The position numbers and the translations under genes were made by a program. Shown piece after piece: positions 1-4,920 of a DNA stretch of 7,222 nucleotides. The notes beneath the pieces are model-generated. The model was not told the origin of the DNA. It was given only the letters and a program-made list of their open reading frames with translations, and made no database searches. The DNA is taken from positions 1-7,222 of the forward strand of contig CAZVOE010000157.1 in the NCBI GenBank assembly GCA_964628935.1. Reading direction: 5' to 3'. The first letter of the stretch is position 1; each line of letters starts with the position of its first letter. The stretch is from CAYLHQ01 sp964628935 (GTDB lineage: Bacteria > Acidobacteriota > Polarisedimenticolia > Polarisedimenticolales > DASRJG01).

Positions 1-1738
1 CCCTGAGCCAGTAGCGCCGGGCCTTTCCCTCGGGCTCGCTCTGGACGGTCCGGTCCGCCTTCCAGCGCCCGAGGTACTTGGTCGCAAGTTTGGAAGCGGC
101 CTTGAGCCCGGCCGACTCGACGGCGGCCACGAGGTCGGCCCGGAGAGCGCCGTCCCGCCCCGCATCTCGGAGCGCCCCCAGGAGAGCGTCCTCGGCGACG
201 TTCGAGATGGTCACCGCGGTGACGGTCACGCCGAGCCCGTCCTCGGTGTCGCGGATGGTCACGTCGAGGGGTGCGGCGGTGTCGGCCCAGCGGGAGCGCT
301 CGTGCCGGAGGGTGAGGTGTCCGCCGTCGCCGCGTTCGAGGGTCCAGAGTTGGTCCACGGCGGCCACGAGGTCGCCGCTTCCCCGGAGGCGGTGCGCGAG
401 GTCGGAGGATGCGTCCCGGTGCGGCTTGGTCAGATGATGGAGCCCGAGCACCGCGGCGCCGTACTGGCGGGAGAGCGGGAGCACGCCCGCCCCGTAGAGC
501 CCGGCCATCTCGCGCGCCGAGTTCTCGTCCGCGTCGTGGAGTCGAACGAGGGAGTCGAGTAGTACGAGGTCAGCGCGGTGCTCTTCGACGGCCTGGAAGA
601 CGGCCTCCCGGTGCTCGGGGCGGTCGAGTCGCACGCCGTTCCCGCAAAGGTAAAGGATCGGGAGCGAAGCCATCTCCTCCGGGGAGATGCTGAGCCCGTG
701 GGCGAGGCGCCGGAGGCGATACCGCACGAGGCGCTCGCTCTGCTCCTCGTCAACGTACAGAACCCGGAGCGGGTCACCGTCGAGGGCGAGCGTCCCGAGC
801 CAGGGGCGGCCGCTCGCGGCGCAGAGCGCGAGAGCGAGCGCAAGCCAACTCTTGCCGGTCTTCGGTTCGCCCCCGAGGGTCGCCACGTCCCGCCGTGCGA
901 GCCACCCGTGGATCGCCCACGGGATTGGCTCGGGCGTCCCCGTCATGCACGCCGGGAGGTCAAGGGTCCGCAGTTCGAGGGGGGCGGCTGCGTCTGACGG
1001 GAGCTTTCCCTCGCGGCGCAGTTTCACGAACGCGCCGACCACCAGGTTCTCGACCTCGCCGCCCCGCGCGGGGAGCATCTCCCACGATCCGGCCAGGGCG
1101 CGGGCGACCTCGCGGACCTCGTTCTCGGGGACGCCCTTGAGCGCCCACGAGTACGTGAGGGTGCGGAGCCGATCGTGCCGCGACTCTGGCGGCGTTGCGA
1201 TCGTCTCGGCCGGTCCGGTAGTGCCGTTGACTCTCGACAAGACCCACGCGGGCGGCGCTCCGATCTCTACGTCTTCGGGATGGTGCGCGAGGTCCCAGAC
1301 GTACCCTCGGCCGTTCGGTCCCGGGCTCGGAGGCACGATCACGTATCCACCGTCACCCTTTACGTCTACGCCGGGGCCGAGGGCGTTGGCCCGTGAGACT
1401 ATCCGGTGACCGGCGGGGCGCTTCATGTAGAGGTGCTCGCCGCCTCCGGGCGTCTGGGCGGTCACGGTCTCGATCCGTCCGTGCTCGTCCTCGAGACGCG
1501 CGAGGGTTTCGTCGCCGCCGTGCCTCGGGTCCACGTCCACGACGAAGACGCCGCTCCGCTCCCCGGTCACGACGGCCCATTGACAGCCTGGGTGCCGCGC
1601 GGCCCACTCCTCGATCTGCGCGGGGTCAGCGCTCGCGAGGCTCGGCCAGTCCTTCAGGAGCGGCTTCTTGTCCATGCACGGGAAGACGGGCATCCCGCGG
1701 GAGACAAGCAGCGCCAGCTCGGCGGGGGTGGCGCTCAT
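1..1738 (-). CDS. Bifunctional primase-polymerase / AAA ATPase (helicase-like), C-terminus cut by window edge
   Basis: A predicted replication-initiation enzyme combining RNA/DNA primer synthesis with an ATP-driven helicase or loader; 579 residues are visible. Residues 1-170 look like an archaeo-eukaryotic primase (Prim-Pol) domain: the acidic pair VDVD at 67-70, a TPGGGEH segment at 96-102 with His102, and VDVKGDGGYVIVPPS at 124-138 with a third acidic residue, D125. Residues 270-480 look like a RepA-type (AAA_25-like) ATPase: Walker A GEPKTGKS at 290-297, LYVDEEQ at 327-333, Walker B LVLLDS at 391-396, GLHHL at 432-436 and RGSGD at 452-456. Residues 515-579 resemble a winged-helix tail. The ATG at 1738 overlaps the upstream stop as ATGA, implying translational coupling. 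The fused primase/ATPase architecture is known from plasmids, phages and satellites. If the window is circular, the protein would end 12 residues later (591 aa). Confidence 0.93.
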   Translation of the reverse strand, partial: MSATPAELALLVSRGMPVFPCMDKKPLLKDWPSLASADPAQIEEWAARHPGCQWAVVTGERSGVFVVDVDPRHGGDETLARLEDEHGRIETVTAQTPGGGEHLYMKRPAGHRIVSRANALGPGVDVKGDGGYVIVPPSPGPNGRGYVWDLAHHPEDVEIGAPPAWVLSRVNGTTGPAETIATPPESRHDRLRTLTYSWALKGVPENEVREVARALAGSWEMLPARGGEVENLVVGAFVKLRREGKLPSDAAAPLELRTLDLPACMTGTPEPIPWAIHGWLARRDVATLGGEPKTGKSWLALALALCAASGRPWLGTLALDGDPLRVLYVDEEQSERLVRYRLRRLAHGLSISPEEMASLPILYLCGNGVRLDRPEHREAVFQAVEEHRADLVLLDSLVRLHDADENSAREMAGLYGAGVLPLSRQYGAAVLGLHHLTKPHRDASSDLAHRLRGSGDLVAAVDQLWTLERGDGGHLTLRHERSRWADTAAPLDVTIRDTEDGLGVTVTAVTISNVAEDALLGALRDAGRDGALRADLVAAVESAGLKAASKLATKYLGRWKADRTVQSEPEGKARRYWLR

Positions 1739-1914
1739 GCCGCCCCCTCGCGCCGATTGGCGTCGACGGCGTCATCCCACCGCCGGATCGCCGCATCGAG
1801 TTTCAGTGACCGCTTCCGACTCCACCGAAGGGTGACGGTCCGCTCGGCCAGGTCGTCCAGCTCGGCGCGCAGCCGGGCGGCCTCGAACCGGAGCCGGTGC
1901 TCGTCGTAGGTCAT
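1735..1914 (-). CDS. Small charged helical protein (59 aa), unknown function
   Basis: I do not recognise this gene. It encodes 59 residues, rich in Arg, Glu, Asp and Leu. Residues 5-25 (HRLRFEAARLRAELDDLAER) have heptad-like Leu/Ala spacing suggesting a short coiled coil, and residues 30-55 form a second basic helix. There is no signal peptide or membrane segment. The ATG at 1914 overlaps the stop of the upstream 80-aa gene (ATGA), and its own stop overlaps the primase start (ATGA). It is therefore almost certainly translated as part of the replication operon. It might be an accessory or adaptor for the primase/ATPase, but that is only inferred from position. Confidence 0.72.
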   Translation of the reverse strand: MTYDEHRLRFEAARLRAELDDLAERTVTLRWSRKRSLKLDAAIRRWDDAVDANRREGAA

Positions 1915-2153
1915 TGCGGCTCCCCTCGAAACGAGGCGAGCTTCGCGACCTCGCGATCGAGGAGCGTCCCGGTCAGAGCCGCGTTGAGCGCCGCCGGGGA
2001 GACCTCGAAGGCTTTCGCGAGGATCTCCGGCTTCGTCGCGATGTCGGAGAGAACCCGGAGGATGAGAGCGGCCGATTCGGCCTCGGCGCCTTCCTCCGAG
2101 TACCCGCGGAGGTGGAGGATTCCTCCCGCGATCTCGATCTTGAGCCCGGTCAC
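1911..2153 (-). CDS. Small hypothetical protein (80 aa) in the replication operon
   Basis: Not recognised. It encodes 80 residues with a short beta-like N-terminus (LKIEIAGGILHLRGYS, residues 4-19) followed by an all-helical part. Residues 41-58 (KPEILAKAFEVSPAALNA) could form a helix-turn-helix, with AFEVSPAAL as turn plus second helix, but this is a weak resemblance only. The start ATG at 2153 overlaps the stop of the excisionase-like gene (ATGA) and the stop overlaps the start of the 59-aa gene in the same way, so four genes form a tightly coupled cassette. A DNA-binding or replication-accessory role would fit the neighbourhood but is not shown by the sequence. Confidence 0.75.
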   Translation of the reverse strand: MTGLKIEIAGGILHLRGYSEEGAEAESAALILRVLSDIATKPEILAKAFEVSPAALNAALTGTLLDREVAKLASFRGEPQ

Positions 2154-2371
2154 CGCCCGGCCCCCAGGAAGTCGGCGATTGCGCTCTCCGGGATCCGAAC
2201 GACGCGCGCACGCCCCCTGCCTCCACGGGCGAGAACGACCGCGCGGAGCTTCCCCTCGCGGATCCAGAATCGGATGGTGTCCTCGGGAACGTCGAGCAGT
2301 TCGCCCGCCCTTTGCGGGGAGTAGTGCCGCTCGATCGCGCGCTCGGGGAGGGGGGCTTCTTCCGCGTCCAT
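2150..2371 (-). CDS. Excisionase / MerR-like helix-turn-helix DNA-binding protein (73 aa)
   Basis: A small winged helix-turn-helix DNA-binding protein of the kind found as excisionases (recombination directionality factors) or element regulators. After a short acidic N-terminus, residues 17-40 give the characteristic HTH_17-type pattern: YSPQRAGELLDVPEDTIRFW with the turn around LLDVPEDT, then IREGKLRAVV. A basic wing (GGRGRARVVRI, about 50-60) and a final helix (PESAIADFL) follow. The start at 2371 lacks a strong Shine-Dalgarno sequence, unlike most genes here. It is the first gene of the coupled replication operon, and a perfect 16-bp palindrome sits 12 bp upstream of the start codon, suggesting autoregulation. 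With an integrase in the same element, an excision role is plausible; a pure transcription-regulator role is the alternative. Confidence 0.85.
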   Translation of the reverse strand: MDAEEAPLPERAIERHYSPQRAGELLDVPEDTIRFWIREGKLRAVVLARGGRGRARVVRIPESAIADFLGAGR

Positions 2372-2383
2372 GCTGAGGTTCTA

Positions 2384-2399
2384 CCGTTCCGCGGAACGG
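2384..2399. promoter_or_regulatory. Perfect 16-bp palindrome, candidate operator
   Basis: The sequence CCGTTCCGCGGAACGG is perfectly self-complementary and lies just upstream of the first gene of the replication operon, whose start is at 2371. Such a site suits a dimeric regulator, possibly the HTH protein encoded immediately downstream. A convincing -35/-10 pair could not be placed with confidence around it. TAGAAC (2377-2382, minus strand) is a possible -10, which would put the palindrome in the spacer. Confidence 0.5.
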
Positions 2400-2415
2400 A
2401 ATGCCCCGGGAAGAA

Positions 2416-2435
2416 ACCCCCCATTTTGACCCCCC
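2416..2435. repeat. Two direct ACCCCCC repeats, 13-nt period, in the operon leader
   Basis: ACCCCCC occurs at 2416-2422 and 2429-2435, separated by ATTTTG. The pair is flanked by AAGAA (2411-2415) and its complement TTCTT (2438-2442). It lies between the 226-aa gene stop and the palindrome, in the only intergenic space before the replication operon. It could be a binding site for a repeat-recognising protein or part of a promoter; no function is shown. Confidence 0.4.
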
Positions 2436-3115
2436 TATTCTTCCTGAAGATTCAGGCCGGATTTCGCTTCAGCGAGGTCCGCGACGCCTTGCGTCAAGAG
2501 GTCGCCGACGTCGCCTGGGACGAACATGCCTTCGGTATGCTCCGAGACCGCCTGGAGAACAATCTCGACGGCCCGCTCGGCCATCGTCTCGGACCCCGCC
2601 CGTCCCCGCGTAAGGGGCACGCCGCATGCGTCGAGCGCCGAGACGACCCAGAGCACCAGCTCCCGCCGGAGCGTCTCGCGCGGGCGCCCTCGCCAGTCGA
2701 GCGCGACCAGGTGATCTACGGCCGTCCGCATCCGGTGGAGCACGGTCTCGAAGGGAAGGCGCCCGTCCTCCCGGCGCGACTCCACAAACTCGACAATGCC
2801 GGTACTCCACCGGGCCGGGTCGATCCCGTGCTCCCCGAAGTCTCCGCGGGCGGCCATCATCTCGGCGACCGCCTCCCGAACGGCCCCCCCGCAGCCGTCG
2901 AGGGCCGCGTCGAGTTCGGCGAGGGCGCGGACGGTACGCTTGAGCCCGGCGAGTAGATCGCTCTTCCCTCCCGGCCCGAGAGCCGGGGCCGCGTCGAGGT
3001 ACAGGAGCCATGCGTTGACCCCGACCTCCAGCTCCGAAACGCGGGAGTCGTTCCCCAGGATCCCCGCGAGCGCGTCGCGAGAGTTCGCGTCGAATCGGAA
3101 TTCACCGGACGGCAT
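2435..3115 (-). CDS. Hypothetical helical protein (226 aa) next to the attachment site
   Basis: Not recognised as a known family. It is a soluble, mostly alpha-helical protein of 226 residues. The N-terminal part (1-45) contains MPSGEFRFDANSRD and an aromatic stretch around NAWLLYLDAAP (34-44). The middle (50-140) is helical with repeated Ala/Leu. The stretch RETLRRELVLWVVSALDACG (146-165) is the most distinctive. There is no signal peptide or clear transmembrane segment. The start at 3115 is chosen because GGAGG (minus strand, 3121-3125) lies 5 nt upstream; an in-frame ATG at 3148 has no such site. It is transcribed leftward toward the replication operon, with 63 bp between them. Its promoter region contains the GTGACCAC repeats, so it may be regulated with integration/excision. 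Function is open. Confidence 0.82.
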   Translation of the reverse strand: MPSGEFRFDANSRDALAGILGNDSRVSELEVGVNAWLLYLDAAPALGPGGKSDLLAGLKRTVRALAELDAALDGCGGAVREAVAEMMAARGDFGEHGIDPARWSTGIVEFVESRREDGRLPFETVLHRMRTAVDHLVALDWRGRPRETLRRELVLWVVSALDACGVPLTRGRAGSETMAERAVEIVLQAVSEHTEGMFVPGDVGDLLTQGVADLAEAKSGLNLQEE

Positions 3116-3129
3116 GAAGACCTCCCTGT

Positions 3130-3148
3130 GTGACCACAGCGTGACCAC
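3130..3148. repeat. Direct repeat GTGACCAC x2, 11-bp period
   Basis: GTGACCAC occurs at 3130-3137 and 3141-3148, one helical turn apart, so both copies face the same side of the DNA. It lies just upstream of the ribosome binding site of the 226-aa gene and about 60 bp from the tRNA-like sequence. This placement fits either an operator for that gene or integrase arm-type / excisionase binding sites flanking the attachment site. Confidence 0.5.
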
Positions 3149-3155
3149 GACCGCC

Positions 3156-3177
3156 GCGATTGGCGCGATTGGCGCGA
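3156..3177. repeat. Tandem 9-bp repeat GCGATTGGC (2.4 copies)
   Basis: The unit GCGATTGGC is repeated head to tail at 3156-3164 and 3165-3173, followed by a partial GCGA. It lies between the GTGACCAC repeats and the tRNA-like sequence, in the 122-bp spacer without a gene between 3116 and 3237. It could be iteron-like or an arm site for the recombinase, or simple tandem slippage. Confidence 0.5.
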
Positions 3178-3205
3178 GAGAAGATGCTAAACTGCGCTGT
3201 TTCGT

Positions 3206-3275
3206 GCCGGTAGTCGGGACTCAAAATCCCCCGAGACCTAGTCTCGTGTGGGTTCGACTCCCACCTCCGGCACCA
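3206..3275 (+). tRNA. tRNA-Leu(CAA) 3' portion; D-arm missing
   Basis: The anticodon arm (3215-3231) has the loop CTCAAAA with anticodon CAA (3222-3224) and four stem pairs. It is followed by a class II long variable arm, CGAGAC-CTA-GTCTCG (3232-3246), the T-arm GTGGG-TTCGACT-CCCAC (3248-3264), the 3' acceptor strand CTCCGGC, discriminator A and an encoded CCA (3273-3275). These are hallmarks of tRNA-Leu. The 5' side is abnormal: only GCCGG (3206-3210) could pair with the acceptor, and there is no D-arm. It is most likely the tRNA 3' fragment carried in a recombination site, not a working gene. Confidence 0.6.
3216..3275. other. Attachment site (attP-like), tRNA-Leu 3' end overlapping the integrase gene
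   Basis: Tyrosine recombinases commonly use the 3' half of a tRNA gene as the crossover site, and the element carries that half so the host tRNA is restored on integration. Here the anticodon-to-CCA part of tRNA-Leu overlaps the 3' end of a complete integrase gene on the opposite strand. The last 12 integrase residues (LVPEVGVEPTRD) are read from the tRNA complement, a familiar signature of such overlaps. Exact core boundaries cannot be set without the host tRNA sequence. Mobile-element genes on both sides suggest attP rather than attL or attR. Confidence 0.75.
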
Positions 3276-4524
3276 GCCGATTCAACGACTTAGCCGAAGC
3301 GGGGTAAGTTGGGCGGGAACCGGCAACCGCGTAGGTCGCCGTACTGGTCGCCAGAGACTTCACGGACGCGACCGTGCGACGGGCCGCGTCGAGCGCCGCG
3401 ACCGCCCCCCGAAGGTGTTCCGGGCGGAGGTGCGAGTACCGCTGCGTCATGGTCGGCGTCGAGTGCCCGAGGACCGTCTGCACCTCGTACAGCGACGCCC
3501 CTCCCTGCACCATCCAACTCGCGGCCGTGTGCCGGAGCGTGTGGAAGCCGACGCCGGGGAGCCCGGCCTTCCCTGCCGCCTTGCGGGTCTCTTCCGAGAT
3601 GTGGGCTTGCCCGTCCGGGGTCGCCCTGCTCTTCCCCTCCGCGTCCAGGAACACGGGACCGTCGCTCCGCCCGGCCTTGAACCGGGCTCCGAGCCCGTTC
3701 AAGACTTCGCGCGACCCCTTCACGAGCGGCACGACGCGGGAGCCGGTCTTCGTGTGCTCCGCGACGGTGAGCACTCCGGTCGCGAGGTCCACGTCGCTCC
3801 ACCGGAGCGCCGCGATCTCCCCGAGCCGCATCCCGGTCCAGATCGAGAACCGGAGCATCGGCCGGAGCCAATCGGGAGACGCCGACTCCAAAATCCGGAA
3901 CTCCTTCGCCGTGAGGAATCGAGTCTTCGGCTTCGCCGGAGAGGGCTTCTCAAGGTCGCTCGCCGGGTTCGCTTCGAGCACTCCCCACCGCACCGCCATC
4001 TTGAAGACCCGATGCGCCTTGCGGAGCACCTTCAACACGGAGGTCGGCGAGAGCGGTCGCGTCATCTTCCGGGAGGGCGTCGAGAGAAGGTGCACACGGT
4101 AACGGTCGAGGTCGCCCCGCGTGATCTCCCGGAGCGGACGCTCGCCGAAGTACGCGGTGAGATACCGAAGCGTGTCCGTGTAGTGATCCGACCGCCGACG
4201 CCCCGGATGATCCCGGAGGAACCGCTTCGCGAACTCCTCGAAGGTCGGTCCGCGATTCGCTTCCGCCTTCCGCCGCTCCTCGCGCACGTTCACGTAGGTC
4301 TTCGCGGCGACCTCCCCGACGCGCCGGTCGAGAAGCCGCTCCGCCTGCCGGAGCGTGAGCCCCGCCTTCTCGACGGGACGCCGACCGTCCGCGAGCGTGA
4401 AGCGGATGTAGAACACCTCCCGGCCCGACTTCGCGTGCGGCTTCGAGTAGATGCCCGAGCCGTGCCAGAGGCGACCGTCTTTGTCGCGCTTCCCCTCCGG
4501 CTGTCCCCTGGTCTGATTCGCCAT
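3238..4524 (-). CDS. int: Tyrosine recombinase / phage-type integrase (428 aa)
   Basis: Catalyses site-specific strand exchange between the element and a host tRNA-Leu gene. Residues 1-90 hold a basic N-terminus and an arm-binding-type region (GREVFYIRFTLADGRRPVEKAG, split around 34-55). A SAM-like core-binding domain follows at about 93-185 (PTFEEFAKRFL, YFGERPLREITRGDLDRY). The catalytic domain spans about 200-375 and shows the full active site: Arg233 (TGMRLGEIAAL), Lys259 (EHTKTGS), His328 and Arg331 (FHTLRHTA), His354 (VLGHST) and nucleophile Tyr363 (TQRYSHL). The length is normal and the enzyme appears intact. The start at 4524 is chosen because AGGAGG lies 4 nt upstream. The stop lies in the tRNA variable arm, so the last 12 residues are tRNA complement. 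The gene follows a small regulator gene and is probably co-transcribed with it. The tail at about residues 391-399 is encoded by a 27-bp sequence repeated near the right edge. Confidence 0.95.
   Translation of the reverse strand: MANQTRGQPEGKRDKDGRLWHGSGIYSKPHAKSGREVFYIRFTLADGRRPVEKAGLTLRQAERLLDRRVGEVAAKTYVNVREERRKAEANRGPTFEEFAKRFLRDHPGRRRSDHYTDTLRYLTAYFGERPLREITRGDLDRYRVHLLSTPSRKMTRPLSPTSVLKVLRKAHRVFKMAVRWGVLEANPASDLEKPSPAKPKTRFLTAKEFRILESASPDWLRPMLRFSIWTGMRLGEIAALRWSDVDLATGVLTVAEHTKTGSRVVPLVKGSREVLNGLGARFKAGRSDGPVFLDAEGKSRATPDGQAHISEETRKAAGKAGLPGVGFHTLRHTAASWMVQGGASLYEVQTVLGHSTPTMTQRYSHLRPEHLRGAVAALDAARRTVASVKSLATSTATYAVAGSRPTYPASAKSLNRLVPEVGVEPTRD
3327..3353 (+). repeat. 27-bp repeat, copy A (inside the integrase 3' end)
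   Basis: This 27-bp stretch, beginning CCGCGTAGG and ending GGTCGCCA, is identical to the reverse complement of 7134-7160. It contains GGTCGCC twice with a 12-nt period (GGTCGCC-GTACT-GGTCGCC), so it looks like a protein-binding iteron rather than a random match. It lies about 50 bp inside the integrase gene from the attachment site, a position where recombinase arm sites could occur. Its role is unknown. Confidence 0.7.
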
Positions 4525-4533
4525 CGGTCCTCC

Positions 4534-4555
4534 TTTCGGGGCGTGCGCCCCGGAA
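4534..4555 (-). promoter_or_regulatory. GC-rich hairpin abutting the integrase ribosome binding site
   Basis: TTTCGGGGCG (4534-4543) pairs with CGCCCCGGAA (4546-4555), 10 pairs including one G-U in one strand, with a 2-nt loop that in practice opens to 4. On the minus-strand transcript the hairpin ends at the first A of the integrase AGGAGG. It could limit ribosome access to the integrase. There is no U-run, so it is not a classical terminator. Confidence 0.45.
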
Positions 4556-4560
4556 TCGCT

Positions 4561-4577
4561 CCCGCCGACGCGGCGGG
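4561..4577 (-). promoter_or_regulatory. Second GC-rich hairpin in the regulator-integrase spacer
   Basis: CCCGCCG (4561-4567) and CGGCGGG (4571-4577) form a perfect 7-bp stem with a 3-nt ACG loop. It lies in the 64-bp gap between the small regulator gene and the integrase, tandem with the hairpin at 4534-4555. Together they may act as an attenuator, an mRNA processing barrier or a translational brake on the integrase. In so GC-rich a sequence chance stems are common. Confidence 0.35.
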
Positions 4578-4588
4578 GCGCGTGTGAA

Positions 4589-4810
4589 CTACTTCGACTT
4601 CGGCGACCGCTTCCCCGTCCTCCCCTCCCGCATCTCCGCCGCCCGCTCCAACGCGAGCCGCCGAAGCGCCATCGCAAGGGGTTCGTACGGGGCGACTTCC
4701 CGGATCGCCGATTCCTCGACGGTCGAGAGCCGCACGAAGGCCGCGTGCGGGCGAGCACCTTCGGAACGGGTCGCCTTCTTCGCCTTCACCGTCTTCGCCT
4801 TCACGCTCAT
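4589..4810 (-). CDS. Small ribbon-helix-helix-like DNA-binding protein (73 aa)
   Basis: Probably a small transcription regulator or DNA-binding accessory of the integrase. A Lys/Ala-rich basic N-terminus (SVKAKTVKAKKATR, 2-15) precedes a candidate ribbon-helix-helix: strand AAFVRLS (23-29), helix TVEESAIREVAP (30-41) and helix PLAMALRRLALERAAE (44-59), then a basic tail (TGKRSPKSK). The LAMALRRLALERA pattern resembles the second helix of CopG/MobC-type proteins, but no family can be fixed by eye. The ATG at 4810 sits only 2 nt from GGAGG in GGCGGAGGGG; the GTG at 4804 would have better spacing and give a protein 2 residues shorter. It is the first gene after a good promoter and precedes the integrase by 64 bp, so self-control of the regulator-integrase operon is a reasonable guess. 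Confidence 0.75.
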   Translation of the reverse strand: MSVKAKTVKAKKATRSEGARPHAAFVRLSTVEESAIREVAPYEPLAMALRRLALERAAEMREGRTGKRSPKSK

Positions 4811-4824
4811 CCCCTCCGCCGGAG

Positions 4825-4853
4825 ATTGTGCTCTGCTTATCAGCGCTTGTCAA
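4825..4853 (-). promoter_or_regulatory. Sigma-70-like promoter for the regulator-integrase operon
   Basis: On the minus strand TTGACA (4848-4853) matches the -35 consensus exactly. It is followed by a 17-nt spacer and CACAAT (4825-4830), four of six matches to TATAAT. Transcription would start near 4818, giving a leader of only 8-14 nt that holds just the GGAGGGG ribosome site. The interval is noticeably more AT-rich than its surroundings. The overlapping plus-strand TTGTCA (4847-4852) could serve the divergent gene, but no good -10 follows it. Confidence 0.65.
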
Positions 4854-4920
4854 TCGGTATTTCGTTGCACGTGAGATTCCGCCCCGGATACCCTTCGCCG
4901 GAGGTACGGAGGTGCCGCCG

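Noticed and set aside
687..1409. Long plus-strand open frame (240 codons) opposite the primase/ATPase
   Set aside because: It is antisense to a gene with clear Prim-Pol and Walker motifs, its translation is Arg/Ser/Pro-rich with no recognisable pattern, and it has no ribosome site. It is a shadow frame from high GC content.
3158..3175. Possible CRISPR-like or satellite array at the tandem 9-bp repeats
   Set aside because: Only 2.4 copies of a 9-bp unit with no spacers; far too short for a CRISPR array.
3206..3275. Intact functional host tRNA-Leu gene
   Set aside because: The D-arm is missing, one anticodon-stem pair is mismatched (C3215/C3231) and the acceptor pairs at only five of seven positions, so a normal tRNA is unlikely.
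3415..4587. Plus-strand open frame of 390 codons
   Set aside because: It lies antisense to the complete integrase whose catalytic residues are all present. Composition is Arg/Pro/Leu-rich and unlike a real protein.
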